Shown in pieces: positions 28,427 through 37,437 of a stretch of 64,000 nucleotides of DNA. Source of the stretch: JACVRW01 sp963746825 (lineage in GTDB: Bacteria; Actinomycetota; Thermoleophilia; Solirubrobacterales; Thermoleophilaceae); the NCBI GenBank assembly GCA_963746825.1, contig CAVVCU010000010.1, forward strand, positions 186,001 to 250,000, read 5' to 3'. How positions within the stretch are numbered: the first letter of the stretch is position 1; each line of letters opens with the position of its first letter. Position numbers and translations under genes: made by a program. The notes beneath the pieces are model-generated. The model had not been told where the DNA came from, ran no database searches, and saw only the letters and a list, made by a program, of their open reading frames with translations.

Positions 28427-28876
28427 GTGAGGCGGACTCGGGCTGTTGTGCTGGTGGGGCTCGCTGCGCTCGCCTTGGTCGCCTGCGGGGAGAGCGCCGA
28501 GGACGAGTACAAGAAGGACTTCCCGCCCCTGAGTCAGAAGCTCGTGAGCCTCGGCGGCGAGGTGGGCAACACGCTCCAGGGCGCCGGGGAGAGCAGCGAT
28601 GAGCAGCTGGCCGACTCCTTCTCCCGCTACGCCCAGGAGCTCGGCGACGTGCAGCAGGACATCGACGAGCTCGAGCCGCCGGAGGACCTGGCCGGCGAAC
28701 AGGACGAGCTCGTGTCCGCGATCGGTGACGTCCAGGGCTCCCTCGAAGGCATCGCCGAGGCGGCCAGTGAGGGCGACGCCGAGTCGGCGCGTCAGGCCAC
28801 TCTCGAGCTCGTACAGAGCTCAAAGGAGCTTCGCCGAACGCGCGGCACGCTCACTCGCTCGGTCAACGAGCTCTAG
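28427..28876 (+). CDS. Small lipoprotein, hypothetical
   Basis: A 149-aa protein with a lipoprotein signal, RRTRAVVLVGLAALALVACG, the lipobox being LVAC. The mature part is acidic and helical (SQKLVSLGGEVGNTLQGAGE; DVQQDIDELEPPEDLAGEQD) and probably forms a coiled bundle on the outer face of the membrane. No enzymatic motif is seen. The GTG at 28427 gives the full signal peptide. The end overlaps the convergent 3-hydroxyacyl-CoA dehydrogenase gene by 14 bp. Confidence 0.75.
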   Translation: MRRTRAVVLVGLAALALVACGESAEDEYKKDFPPLSQKLVSLGGEVGNTLQGAGESSDEQLADSFSRYAQELGDVQQDIDELEPPEDLAGEQDELVSAIGDVQGSLEGIAEAASEGDAESARQATLELVQSSKELRRTRGTLTRSVNEL

Positions 28877-30392
28877 GTCGCCAGCCGGCGACCATGGCCC
28901 TGCGCCACAGCAGCGGAGCGATGCGGTAGCGCTCTTCGCGGCGCTCGCGCCAGAGGCCGTCGAGCACCGCGCAGACGTGCTCGACCCCCACCGCCTCCAG
29001 CCACGCGAAGGGCCCCCGGGGGTGGTTGAGGCCGAGCGTCAGGCCGGTGTCCACGTCCTCTTCGGCGCCCACCCCCTCACCGACAGCGAAGCAGGCCTCG
29101 TTGATGAGCTGACAGGCGATCCGGCCCAGTGCGAGGCCCGGCGCGTCGTCGACCCACTCGGCGGCAAAGCCCAGCCGGGCGAAGAACTGCTCGGCTGTTT
29201 CGGCAGCGAACGAATGGGCGCTGGGGAGGCGGGTGAGCTCGACCAGGCTGCACTCCTCCAGCGGCGGCAGCAGGTGGAACCCGATCGCGCCCGGCTCGCC
29301 CCGCGCTGCGAGGCTCGTGCCCGCGCACAGGGCGAGCACCGGCGCGCCGCCCCGCAGGCCGCTCGCCGGCGTCGACCCCGCGTCCACGATGAGCTCCGCG
29401 GGCGCTCCCTCGCGCAGCTCGTACCCGGCCTCGCGCGAGCGCTCGCGGAGGGCATCGGCCAGCGGGCCGGTGCCCACGATGGCGGCCGGCGTGCCGTCGC
29501 CCCCGCCCGGCGCGGCGGGTTGCGGATCGGGCGGGCGATGGGGTCCCTCCGCCGGGTAGTCGTAGTAGCCGCGCCCGGATTTCCGGCCCAGGCGGCCCGC
29601 CGCCACCATGCGCGCCTGTATCGGGCTGGGCTTCCAGCGCGGCTCGCCGAAGGACAGCTCGGTGAACGACTGGGCGACCGCGAAGCCCACGTCCACACCC
29701 ACCAGGTCCATGAGCTCGAAGGGGCCCATGCGAAAGCCCCCGCCCATGCGGCAGATGCGGTCGATCTCCTCGTGGCCGGCGATCCCTTCCTGCAGCAGCC
29801 GCAGCGCCTCGGCCATGAAGGGGCGCCCGCAGCGGTTGACCAGGAAGCCGGGACCGTCGGAGGCCAGGATCACCTCCTTGCCCATGGCGTGTCCGACGTC
29901 GCAGGCCAGCTCCAGCGCCGCGTCGCCGGTCTGCTCGGCCCTGATCACCTCGAGCAGGCGCATGAGCGGCGGGGGGTTGAAGAAGTGCATGCCCACCACG
30001 TTCTCGGGGCGCTGGGCGGCGCCGGCGAGCGAGGTCACCGGGATCGACGAGGTGTTGGTGGCCAGCACCGTCTCCTCGCCGCAGACCTCCGAGAGCCGGC
30101 CGAAGAGCTCGCGCTTGAGCTGGGGCTGCTCGGGCGCGGCCTCGATCACGAGGTCACAGCCGGCGAGCCCCGAGAGTGCCGGGGCGGGCTCGAGAAACTC
30201 GGAGGCCTCCGGCGCGGCGCGGCCCTTTTCCGCCCATTTCTCGAGGCCCGCGCCGACCGCGCGAGCGCCGCGTGCGAGCGCCTCGTCGAGTGGGTCGTGC
30301 AGGACCGTGCGCAGGCCGGCGGCGCAGCCCAGCTGGGCTATTCCCGAGCCCATCGTCCCCGCGCCGACCACGCCGAGGACCACCTGCTTCAC
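28863..30392 (-). CDS. 3-hydroxyacyl-CoA dehydrogenase (PaaH/PaaC-like, two 3HCDH domains)
   Basis: A 509-aa NAD-dependent dehydrogenase for the third step of beta-oxidation. GVVGAGTMGSGIAQLG is the Rossmann loop, GMHFFNPPPLMRLLEVI the catalytic His region, and SDGPGFLVNRCGRPFMAEAL the start of the first C-terminal domain. A second 3HCDH C-terminal domain (RIACQLINEACFAVGEGVGA) follows, as in PaaH-type enzymes. The GTG at 30392 overlaps the enoyl-CoA hydratase stop by 4 bp. It is the last gene of a four-gene beta-oxidation operon. The fatty or aromatic acyl substrate cannot be stated. Confidence 0.9.
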   Translation of the reverse strand: MKQVVLGVVGAGTMGSGIAQLGCAAGLRTVLHDPLDEALARGARAVGAGLEKWAEKGRAAPEASEFLEPAPALSGLAGCDLVIEAAPEQPQLKRELFGRLSEVCGEETVLATNTSSIPVTSLAGAAQRPENVVGMHFFNPPPLMRLLEVIRAEQTGDAALELACDVGHAMGKEVILASDGPGFLVNRCGRPFMAEALRLLQEGIAGHEEIDRICRMGGGFRMGPFELMDLVGVDVGFAVAQSFTELSFGEPRWKPSPIQARMVAAGRLGRKSGRGYYDYPAEGPHRPPDPQPAAPGGGDGTPAAIVGTGPLADALRERSREAGYELREGAPAELIVDAGSTPASGLRGGAPVLALCAGTSLAARGEPGAIGFHLLPPLEECSLVELTRLPSAHSFAAETAEQFFARLGFAAEWVDDAPGLALGRIACQLINEACFAVGEGVGAEEDVDTGLTLGLNHPRGPFAWLEAVGVEHVCAVLDGLWRERREERYRIAPLLWRRAMVAGWRPRAR

Positions 30393-31150
30393 CGGCCGCG
30401 GAACTCCGGCTTGCGCTTCTCCAGGAAGGCGTTCATGCCCTCGGTGCGGTCCTCGCTGGCCATGGCCAGCTCGTACAGGCGCCGTTCGTGGTCGAGGCCG
30501 GCGCTGAGCGGCATCTCGTCGGCGGCCAGCACCGCCCGCTTGCCAAGGCGCACGGCCAGCGGCGGTCGCTCCGACACCACCTCCGCGATCTCCAGCGCCG
30601 TCTCCAGCCAGGCGTCGAGCGGCGCCACCCGGTTGACGAGTCCCAGTTCCTGGGCCTCCAGCGCCGGGATGCGGCGCCCGGTGAGCACCAGCTCCATCGC
30701 GCGCTGCTTGCCCATGACCCGGGCCAGCCGCTGGGTCGCGCCGCCCCCGGGGATGATCCCCAGCAGGATCTCCGGTTGGCCGAACTCGGCCGACTCGGAG
30801 GCGACGATCATGTCGCAGGCCAGCGCCAGCTCGCAGCCGCCGCCCAGCGCATAGCCCGACACCGCGGCTATCACCGGGGTGCCCAGCGCCGCGAGCCGGG
30901 GCCAGAAGCGCGCCGCGGGCGACAGCAGCACCTGCTCGAAGGTGCGCGTGGCCATGGCCTTGATGTCCGCCCCGGCGGCGAACCATTCGTCGTTTCCGGA
31001 GACCACCATGCAGCGAATAGAGGGGTCCGCGTCCCAGCGCTCGAGCAGCGCGGCCAGCTCCTCCATCAGCTCGGGCGAGAGCGCGTTGCGGGCCTCGGGG
31101 CGGTCGAGGCGCGCGTGGCCCACGGCCCCGTGGATCTCCTGGACGATCAC
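30389..31150 (-). CDS. Enoyl-CoA hydratase/isomerase
   Basis: A 253-aa crotonase-fold enzyme adding water to trans-2-enoyl-CoA. ARLDRPEARNALSPELMEEL is the N-terminal signature, AGADIKAMA the first oxyanion-hole strand, YALGGGCELALACD carries the first catalytic Glu, and FGQPEILLGIIPGGGATQRL the second Glu region. The GTG at 31150 overlaps the acyl-CoA dehydrogenase stop by 4 bp. The length is standard for the family, and the position between dehydrogenase genes supports a beta-oxidation role. Confidence 0.92.
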   Translation of the reverse strand: MIVQEIHGAVGHARLDRPEARNALSPELMEELAALLERWDADPSIRCMVVSGNDEWFAAGADIKAMATRTFEQVLLSPAARFWPRLAALGTPVIAAVSGYALGGGCELALACDMIVASESAEFGQPEILLGIIPGGGATQRLARVMGKQRAMELVLTGRRIPALEAQELGLVNRVAPLDAWLETALEIAEVVSERPPLAVRLGKRAVLAADEMPLSAGLDHERRLYELAMASEDRTEGMNAFLEKRKPEFRGR

Positions 31151-32298
31151 GGCACGAGCGCGTTCAGGCCGGTGTAGGCGCGCCCGATGATCAGCTTCTG
31201 AATCTGAGAGGTGCCCTCGTAGAGCGTGGTCACCCGGGCGTCGCGCAGATAGCGCTCCACCGGATAGTCGTCGACGTAGCCCGAGCCGCCGTGCACCTGG
31301 ATCCCCAGGTCGGCGCACTTGACCGCCGCCTCGGTCGCGTACAGCTTGGCGATCGATGTCTCGGTGGTGCTGGGCTTACCCTGGTCCTTGAGCCAGCCGG
31401 CCCGCCAAACCAGGCCGCGCGCGGCCTCGGTCTGCACCACCATGTCGGCGATCATCTCCTGTACGAGCTGAAACGAGCCGATCGGGCGCTCGAACTGGGT
31501 GCGTTCCTTGGAGTAGGCGATGGAGGCGTCGAGCGAGCCCTGGCAGATGCCCACGCAGCCGGCGGCCACGCTGTAGCGCCCGGAGTCGAGCGCGCTCATG
31601 GCGATCTTGAAGCCGTCGCCCACCTCGCCCATCAGGTCGCCCTCCACGTCGTCCAGCGCCAGCTCTGCGGTATCGGAGCCCTTGAGGCCGAGCTTGTGGT
31701 GGATCTCCTGGCTGGTGAAGCCAGGCTGGTCGGTGGGGACCAGGAAGCAGGCCAGGCCCTTGTGCTTCTTCTCGGGGTCGGTCTGAGCGAAGATCAGGGC
31801 CAGCTTGGAGTGGTTGCCGAGCGAGATCCACATCTTGCCCCCGCTGATGCGCCATTTGCCGTCCACCTGCTTGGCGCGCGTCTTCAGGTTGGCCGCGTCG
31901 GAGCCCGTATCGGGCTCGGTCAGCCCGAAGCAGGCGAGGGCCTCGCCCGAGCACAGCTGTGGCAGCCACTCCTGCTTCTGCTCCTCCGAGCCCCAGCGCA
32001 CGAGCGAGGAACACACCAGAGAGGTCACCACGCTCACGACCGTTCGCATGGCCGAACAGCCGCGCCCGACCTCCTCCACGATCAGGGCGTAGGTGCGGTA
32101 GTCCACGCCGCGGCCGCCGTACTCCTCCGGCACGATCGCCCCGAGAAAGCCCATATCGGCGATCTTCTGAACGAGCTCGGTGTCGAAATGCTCGTTGCGG
32201 TCGTTCTCTCGCGCGCGCGGGAGTATCTCTCCGTCGGCGAAATCGCGGGCCGTTTCGCGGATGAGCCGCTGTTCGTCGGTGAGTTCGAAATCGATCAT
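31147..32298 (-). CDS. Acyl-CoA dehydrogenase
   Basis: A 383-aa FAD enzyme for the first oxidation of acyl-CoA. CFGLTEPDTGSDAANLKTRA is the FAD/substrate motif and LYEGTSQIQKLIIGR near the C-terminus holds the catalytic Glu of short/medium-chain enzymes. KMWISLGNHSKLALIFAQTD and QFERPIGSFQLVQEMIADM are family landmarks. ATG at 32298 lies 12 bp after the thiolase stop. Electron acceptors (ETF) are not encoded nearby. Confidence 0.93.
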   Translation of the reverse strand: MIDFELTDEQRLIRETARDFADGEILPRARENDRNEHFDTELVQKIADMGFLGAIVPEEYGGRGVDYRTYALIVEEVGRGCSAMRTVVSVVTSLVCSSLVRWGSEEQKQEWLPQLCSGEALACFGLTEPDTGSDAANLKTRAKQVDGKWRISGGKMWISLGNHSKLALIFAQTDPEKKHKGLACFLVPTDQPGFTSQEIHHKLGLKGSDTAELALDDVEGDLMGEVGDGFKIAMSALDSGRYSVAAGCVGICQGSLDASIAYSKERTQFERPIGSFQLVQEMIADMVVQTEAARGLVWRAGWLKDQGKPSTTETSIAKLYATEAAVKCADLGIQVHGGSGYVDDYPVERYLRDARVTTLYEGTSQIQKLIIGRAYTGLNALVP

Positions 32299-32310
32299 GT
32301 GGGGTGGAGC

Positions 32311-33517
32311 CTACGCAGCCGGATTCTCGATCACCGCGGCCAGGCCCTGGCCCACGCCGATGCACATCGTGGCCACCCCGTAGCGCGCGCCACGGCGGCG
32401 CAGCTCCCAGGCGAGCGTGCCCAGCAGCCTCGCGCCCGAGCAGCCCAGCGGGTGGCCCAGCGCGATCGCCCCTCCGTTTACGTTGAGGCGCTCGTGCTCG
32501 AAGCCGAGCTCTCGCATCGAGGCCAGCACCTGGGCGGCGAAGGCCTCGTTGAGCTCGACCAGGTCGATGTCGCCCACCGACAGGCCGGCGCCGGCTAGCG
32601 CCTTTCGCACTGCGGGCACGGGGCCTACGCCCATGAGCCCGGGGTCGACCCCGGCCGCCCCCGACGACACGATGCGGGCCAGGGGCTCTCGATCCAGCTC
32701 GCGGGCCCGCTCCTCGCTTGTGAGGACCACGCAGGCCGCGCCGTCGTTGATCTGCGAGGAGTTGCCGGCGGTCACGCTGCCGCCGTCGCGGAATATCGGC
32801 CGTAGGCCGCGCGAGCTTCTCGAGCGACGTGTCGGGCCGGGGGCCCTCGTCGGCATGCACGGTCACCGGCTCGCCCTTGGGCTGGGCCACGTCGATGCTC
32901 ACGATCTCGTCGTCGAAGCGGCCCGCGTCGGCCGCCGCGATCGCGCGCCGGTGCGACTCGAGGGCGAAGGCGTCCTGGTCGGCGCGCGAGACCGAGTAGC
33001 GCTCGGCCACGTTCTCGGCGGTCTCGCCCATCGACTCGGTCGAATGGGCCTCGGCCATGCTCGGGTTGACAAAGCGCCACCCGATCGTGGTGTCGACGAG
33101 CTCGATGTTGCCGCGCGCCAGGCCGCGGTCGGGCTTGAGGGTCACAAGCGGGGCCCGCGACATCGACTCCACGCCCCCGGCCAGCACCAGACCGGCCTCG
33201 CCCAGGCGGATCTGCCGTCCGCCCTGCACCGCGGCCTCGAGACCCGACGCGCACAGGCGGTTGACCGTCACCCCCGGCACCTCGACGGGCAGGCCGGCCA
33301 GCAGGGCCGCCATCCGGGCCACGTTGCGGTTCTCCTCGCCCGCTCCGTTGGCGTTGCCCAGGTAGACCTCATCGATGTCCGCGGGATCGAGGCCGTTGCG
33401 CTCGACCGCCGCCCGCACCACATGGGCGGCGAGGTCGTCGGGCCGCACGCTCGAGAGCACGCCGGCGTAGCGGCCGATCGGCGTGCGCAGGGCGTCGAGA
33501 ATGACGGCTCGGGACAT
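32311..33517 (-). CDS. Acetyl-CoA acyltransferase (thiolase), with one apparent 1-bp frameshift
   Basis: A thiolase of about 401 aa, first gene of the beta-oxidation operon. VNRLCASGLEAAVQGG has the nucleophilic Cys, VNGGAIALGHPLGCSGARLL the catalytic His, and MCIGVGQGLAAV the second Cys. The frame breaks near 32809: after DTSLEKLA one base in GCGCG must be skipped to read GLRPIFRDGGSVTAGNSSQ. The 1207-bp span is 3n+1, as expected for one insertion. If real, the protein would lose its C-terminal active-site residues; an assembly error is as likely. Confidence 0.88.
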
Positions 33518-33524
33518 CTGGCGG

Positions 33525-33534
33525 AGCGTACACT
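33525..33534. promoter_or_regulatory. Overlapping back-to-back -10 boxes
   Basis: The 23-bp gap between the thiolase and the next gene holds TACACT on the plus strand (33529-33534, 6 nt before GTG 33541) and TACGCT on the minus strand (33530-33525, 7 nt before ATG 33517). The two boxes share the central TA, so the two leaderless promoters would exclude each other. Confidence 0.45.
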
Positions 33535-33540
33535 CGGACC

Positions 33541-33840
33541 GTGGACGAGTTCGGCGTCTTCGTGCTGGGCGGGTTCGTGGTGGGGATCGCCATCCTGCTG
33601 GCGCTCGGGAAGTGGTATCCCGGCTCGGGGGCCGAACAGGTCCATTGGCGGCCCACTCGCTCTCCGGAGGTCGAGGCCGAGCTGGAGCTCGACGACGTCG
33701 ATCAGATGCTCGAGGCCCAGAACGCCCGCCGCCGGGCCAGCGGCCGGCCCGAGCGCAGTGAGGACGACGTTCGGGCGCAGGTGGCCGAGGACGAGCGCTG
33801 GCGCGAAGAGCTGCGGCGGCGCGCGCGCCCCGAGACCTGA
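33541..33840 (+). CDS. Small single-TM hypothetical protein
   Basis: A 99-aa protein with one N-terminal TM helix (FGVFVLGGFVVGIAILLALG) and a charged cytoplasmic tail rich in Glu and Arg (VEAELELDDVDQMLEAQNAR). No known domain is recognised. GTG start with a TANNNT box 6 nt upstream. It ends 3 bp before the next gene, so the two form an operon. Confidence 0.65.
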   Translation: MDEFGVFVLGGFVVGIAILLALGKWYPGSGAEQVHWRPTRSPEVEAELELDDVDQMLEAQNARRRASGRPERSEDDVRAQVAEDERWREELRRRARPET

Positions 33841-33843
33841 GCG

Positions 33844-34335
33844 TTGGCCCGCGTGCTGATCGTGGGCTGCGGCTGCCGCGGCCGCGCCCTGGCGGAGGAG
33901 CTCGTCGCCGCGGGCCACGCGGTGCGCGGCACCACGCGTGACCCGGGCCTGGTCGGGGACATCGAGGCGACCGGCGCACAGGGCGTGGTGGCCGATCCCG
34001 ACCGGCTCGGCACTGTGATGGCGCAGCTGGCCGGGGTGAGCGTGGTCTGCTGGCTGATGGCCAGCGTGGATGGCGCCGCCGCTCCCGACCTCCACGGCGC
34101 GCGCCTTCGGACCCTCCTCGAGCGCTTGGTCGACACGCCGGTGCGCGGTTTGGTGTACGAGGGAGCGGGCTCGGTCGCACCAGAATTCTTGGCGGAGGGC
34201 GCCGACGCGGTCCGGGCCGCGAGCGCGACCTGGCGGATGCCGGTGGCCGTGACCGCCGCCGACCCGGCCGAGCACGCCGCATGGCTCGCGGAGATGCGGG
34301 CGGCCGTCGACGGCGTGCTGCTCGGCCCCTGCTAG
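33844..34335 (+). CDS. NAD(P)-binding Rossmann-fold hypothetical protein
   Basis: A 163-aa protein beginning ARVLIVGCGCRGRALAEELV, a GxGxxG dinucleotide loop, and showing the early strands of an SDR or epimerase fold (VVCWLMASVD). It lacks the YxxxK active site and is far shorter than full epimerases, so it is a minimal nucleotide-binding protein of unknown role. TTG start, 3 bp after the small TM protein. The sulfurtransferase gene follows after 9 bp. Confidence 0.65.
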   Translation: MARVLIVGCGCRGRALAEELVAAGHAVRGTTRDPGLVGDIEATGAQGVVADPDRLGTVMAQLAGVSVVCWLMASVDGAAAPDLHGARLRTLLERLVDTPVRGLVYEGAGSVAPEFLAEGADAVRAASATWRMPVAVTAADPAEHAAWLAEMRAAVDGVLLGPC

Positions 34336-34344
34336 AAATTAGCC

Positions 34345-35187
34345 ATGGCCGACTACGCGAAGGACGTTCTCGTCGACACCCAATGGGTCGAGAACCATCT
34401 GTCCGACGACTCGATTCGCATCGTCGAGGTCGACGAGAACCCGTCTCTGTACGCGGAGGCCCACATCCCCGGCGCGATCGGCCTCGACTGGAAGAAGGAC
34501 CTCCAGGACCAGGTCAAGCGCGATTTCCTCGCCCCGGAGGAGTTCGGGGAGCTCTTCGGCGGCCGCGGCGTGTCCAACGATCACACGATCGTGCTCTACG
34601 GCGATCGCAACAACTGGTTCGCGGCCTACACCTACTGGTACCTCCTCTACTACGGCCACCAGAACGTCAAGCTGATGAACGGCCCGCGCGAGAAGTGGAT
34701 CTCGGAGGGCCGTCCCACCTCGACCGACGTGCCCAGCTACGAGCCCCAGGAGTTCCACGCGCGCGCGGGCGACGAGTCGATCCGCGCCCACCGCGACGAG
34801 GTCCAGGCCTCGCTGGGCGAAAAGATCCGGCTGGTGGACGTGCGCTCGCCCCAGGAGTACTCCGGTGAGTTGATCGCGATGGCCGGCTACGAGCAGGAGG
34901 GAGCCCAGCGCGGCGGGCACATCCCGAGCGCGGCGTCGGTCCCCTGGGCTCAGGCGGTTCAGGAGGACGGCACCTTCAAGCCGGCCGACGAGCTGCGCGA
35001 GCTCTACGAGGGCAAGGGAGTGATCGACGGCAACCCGATCATCGCCTACTGCCGCATCGGCGAGCGCTCGGCGCACACCTGGTTCGTGCTGCACGAGCTG
35101 CTGGGGGAGAGCGACGTCAAGAACTACGATGGATCGTGGACCGAGTGGGGCAACATGGTCAACGTTCCCATCGACAAGGGCGCCTGA
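34345..35187 (+). CDS. Thiosulfate/3-mercaptopyruvate sulfurtransferase, two rhodanese domains
   Basis: A 280-aa tandem-rhodanese enzyme. The N-terminal domain (about 20-125) is inactive in type; the C-terminal domain carries the catalytic loop IIAYCRIGERSAHTWFV with Cys near 235, the CRIGERSxHTW loop of the actinobacterial CysA/SseA group. It moves sulfane sulfur from thiosulfate or mercaptopyruvate to cyanide or thiols. The loop type favours thiosulfate, but the choice is not certain. It ends near a convergent Nudix gene. Confidence 0.9.
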   Translation: MADYAKDVLVDTQWVENHLSDDSIRIVEVDENPSLYAEAHIPGAIGLDWKKDLQDQVKRDFLAPEEFGELFGGRGVSNDHTIVLYGDRNNWFAAYTYWYLLYYGHQNVKLMNGPREKWISEGRPTSTDVPSYEPQEFHARAGDESIRAHRDEVQASLGEKIRLVDVRSPQEYSGELIAMAGYEQEGAQRGGHIPSAASVPWAQAVQEDGTFKPADELRELYEGKGVIDGNPIIAYCRIGERSAHTWFVLHELLGESDVKNYDGSWTEWGNMVNVPIDKGA

Positions 35188-35203
35188 TGGGAACCGGGGT
35201 CGT

Positions 35204-35746
35204 CTAGAGCAGCGGAGCGAGCCGCTCCAGGAGCGACTGGACCATACGCGCGGTCGCTCCCCAGATCAGGTGCCCGTCCACCGTGTACGTGGGCGTCTTG
35301 ACCGGCACGCCCTTGCGTACGAGCCGCTTCATGTCGTGCCCGGCCACGAGATCGGCCAGCGCGAACTCGAGTACCTGAGCCACCTCCGCCTCGGCGGGAG
35401 CCCAGACGTGGCCCCGCTCGATGGTCCCCACGAAGGGAAACACGCGGTAGCCGGTGACGAAAGTCCCCACCGGGGGAAGGGCGCCCACCACCTCGACCGC
35501 CTCGGACGGCAGGCCGATCTCCTCATGGGCCTCGCGTAGGGCGGTCACACGCAGGTCCTCGCCGGGCTCGTCCTGGCGCCCGCCCGGGAAGGAGATCTCA
35601 CCGGCGTGGCGGCGCAGGTCGGCCCGGCGCTCGGTGAACACGGCGGTGAGAGGGTCGGGCAACAGGGGCACGAGCACCGCGGCGTCCGTGCTGCCCGGCG
35701 CGTCCATGGCCGCCGCCTCTTCGGGGGTCAGGAGGTACTCCCGCAC
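35204..35746 (-). CDS. Nudix hydrolase, CoA pyrophosphatase type
   Basis: A 180-aa hydrolase. RRHAGEISFPGGRQDEPGED followed by TALREAHEEIGL combines the CoA-Nudix (UPF0035) signature with the Nudix box REAHEEIG. The expected reaction splits CoA or acyl-CoA to 4'-phosphopantetheine and ADP. GTG at 35746 is used; no ATG fits. It is divergent from nicotinamidase with 18 bp between starts. Confidence 0.85.
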   Translation of the reverse strand: MREYLLTPEEAAAMDAPGSTDAAVLVPLLPDPLTAVFTERRADLRRHAGEISFPGGRQDEPGEDLRVTALREAHEEIGLPSEAVEVVGALPPVGTFVTGYRVFPFVGTIERGHVWAPAEAEVAQVLEFALADLVAGHDMKRLVRKGVPVKTPTYTVDGHLIWGATARMVQSLLERLAPLL

Positions 35747-35751
35747 CGGAA

Positions 35752-35757
35752 TATCAT
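35752..35757 (+). promoter_or_regulatory. TANNNT -10 box before nicotinamidase
   Basis: TATCAT ends 7 nt before the ATG at 35765 within an 18-bp divergent gap, so the transcript is probably leaderless. Confidence 0.45.
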
Positions 35758-35764
35758 CGCGGAC

Positions 35765-36304
35765 ATGCCCCGTGCCCTTCTCATCATCGACTTTCAGAAC
35801 GACTTCACCGCGGGCGGCGCCCTGGCCGTCCCCGACGGCGACGCCATCGCGGACCGGGTGAACGAGCTGATCGATTCGGGGGACTTCGACCTGGTGGTGG
35901 CCACCCGCGACTGGCATCCACCCGATCACGCCTCCTTCGCTGAGCAGGGCGGGCCGTGGCCGCCGCACTGCGTCCAGGGCAGCGAGGGCGCCGAGCTCCA
36001 CCCCACGCTTCCGCGCGACAAGATCGACGTCGTGATCGACGCGGGCTACGAGCGCGACTTCGAGGGCTACTCGGGCTTCGAGGAGACCGATCTGGCCGCC
36101 GTGCTGCGCCAGCACGGCGCCGACGAGGTGACGGTGGTCGGCCTGGCCACCGACTACTGCGTGCGGGCCAGCGCTCTCGACGCGCTGCGAGAGGGCTTTC
36201 GCGTGACGCTCGACCGCGCCGGAGTGCGCGGTATCGACGTCGAGCCGGGCGATTCCGAGCGCGCCCTGGACGAGCTGCGCGACGCCGGCGCCACCGTGAG
36301 CTGA
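35765..36304 (+). CDS. pncA: Nicotinamidase / isochorismatase-family hydrolase
   Basis: A 179-aa cysteine hydrolase. LLIIDFQNDFTAGGAL contains the catalytic Asp, ATRDWHPPDHASF the metal-binding D-x-H, LPRDKIDVV the catalytic Lys, and GLATDYCVRASALDA the nucleophilic Cys. This is the PncA arrangement, so it likely converts nicotinamide to nicotinate for NAD salvage; related isochorismatases share most motifs. It sits back to back with a CoA/NAD-type Nudix gene, consistent with nucleotide-cofactor turnover. Confidence 0.85.
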   Translation: MPRALLIIDFQNDFTAGGALAVPDGDAIADRVNELIDSGDFDLVVATRDWHPPDHASFAEQGGPWPPHCVQGSEGAELHPTLPRDKIDVVIDAGYERDFEGYSGFEETDLAAVLRQHGADEVTVVGLATDYCVRASALDALREGFRVTLDRAGVRGIDVEPGDSERALDELRDAGATVS

Positions 36305-36308
36305 TCCC

Positions 36309-37049
36309 TTGTCGGGGCTCGTGTACTCGTCGCTCGAGCACGGCTACCGGCTCATCGCGCGCGCCTCCGAGGGCGCGTCGCTCTTCGAGCGCCCCGGCGT
36401 GCAGGGCGCGATCGTGCCCGCTGCTTCGGAACGCTCGGTGTTCAACGCCGTCACCTACCAGAGCGCCGGCGCGCTGGAGGAGGCCTACGAGGACCTTGCG
36501 GGCGCCTACCGGGAGGCCGGAGCCAACTGGACCGTCTGGGTCCACCCCGGCGATGTCGCCGCCGCGGCCTTTCTGCGCGAGCGCGGCCACGTTCTCGACG
36601 CCGAGCCGCCGGGCATGGTTCGGTCGCTGAAGCATCCGCCGTCGCGACCGCCGCTCGAGGACTGGACGGCCGAAGGGTCGATGGAGGAGGTCGCGGCTCT
36701 CAACGACCTGGCCTACGGCTACGACGACTCATTTCACCGTGCGCTTTCGAACCTCGCGGGCGACGGCGTATACGTATACGTAGCCCGCCGGGACGGCCGC
36801 CCGGCCGGCGGCCTGATCGCCGCAGACGACGGTCTCAACACCGACATCGGCTGGGTCGCCGTGCGGCCGGAGGCGAGGGGCCGGGGCCTCTCGGGCAAGC
36901 TGATGGCCCACGCGCTGGCCGACGCCGCCGAGCGCGGGCGCCAGGCCAGCACCCTGGTGGCCACGGCGCTCGGTCGCCCGGTCTACGAGCGGCTGGGCTA
37001 CGAGGAGGTCGGCGCCTTCCAGATGTGGGAACGCACCAACCTCACCTGA
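36309..37049 (+). CDS. GNAT-family N-acetyltransferase
   Basis: A 246-aa acetyltransferase-like protein. The N-terminal half is a degenerate GNAT-like region; the C-terminal half (about 150-246) has the acetyl-CoA motif VRPEARGRGLSGKLMAHAL (R/Q-x-x-G-x-G/A form) and a final PVYERLGYEEVGAFQMW strand. The acceptor is unknown. TTG start 4 bp after nicotinamidase, so the two are probably cotranscribed. Its end overlaps the convergent OsmC gene by 8 bp. Confidence 0.82.
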   Translation: MSGLVYSSLEHGYRLIARASEGASLFERPGVQGAIVPAASERSVFNAVTYQSAGALEEAYEDLAGAYREAGANWTVWVHPGDVAAAAFLRERGHVLDAEPPGMVRSLKHPPSRPPLEDWTAEGSMEEVAALNDLAYGYDDSFHRALSNLAGDGVYVYVARRDGRPAGGLIAADDGLNTDIGWVAVRPEARGRGLSGKLMAHALADAAERGRQASTLVATALGRPVYERLGYEEVGAFQMWERTNLT

Positions 37050-37437
37050 GCTCCACGTTCTCCTCGAACATGACCTCGCCCTCGAGCGTCCGGTGTACCG
37101 GGCATTTCGCCGCGATCTGCAAGAGCTTCTCGCGCTGCGCGTCCGGTAGCTCTTTCGAAAGCTCGACGTCCATGGTGAAGCGCGTCGGGGAGCCGCGCTG
37201 GGCGGGCTCGTAGTCGACGTCGACCACGATGTCGCCGACGTCCCAGCCCTTGCGATGCGCGTACATCTCCATGGTGATTGCGGTGCAGGACGCGAGGCTG
37301 GCCGCGAGCAGCTCCTGCGGGCTGGGCCCGGCGTCCTCGCCTCCCGAGTCCTTGGGCTCGTCGGCGATCACCCGGTGCCCGCGGATCTCGATGTGTTGCT
37401 TCAGCTTTCCGCCGTCGCGGCGGGCGATCGCTCTCAT
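37042..37437 (-). CDS. OsmC/Ohr-family protein
   Basis: A 131-aa protein. ASLASCTAITMEMYAHRKGW has the first reactive Cys and KCPVHRTLEGEVMFEENVEL the second, the redox pair of OsmC/Ohr peroxidases that reduce organic hydroperoxides. GPSPQELLAASL is a further family mark. The ATG at 37437 overlaps the cobalamin adenosyltransferase stop (ATGA), so the pair is an operon. Confidence 0.88.
   Translation of the reverse strand: MRAIARRDGGKLKQHIEIRGHRVIADEPKDSGGEDAGPSPQELLAASLASCTAITMEMYAHRKGWDVGDIVVDVDYEPAQRGSPTRFTMDVELSKELPDAQREKLLQIAAKCPVHRTLEGEVMFEENVELR

Noticed and set aside
31376..34282. 968-aa minus-strand frame spanning thiolase and acyl-CoA dehydrogenase
   Set aside because: It holds the real thiolase N-terminus only in the middle; the rest is out-of-frame nonsense joined by the thiolase frameshift.
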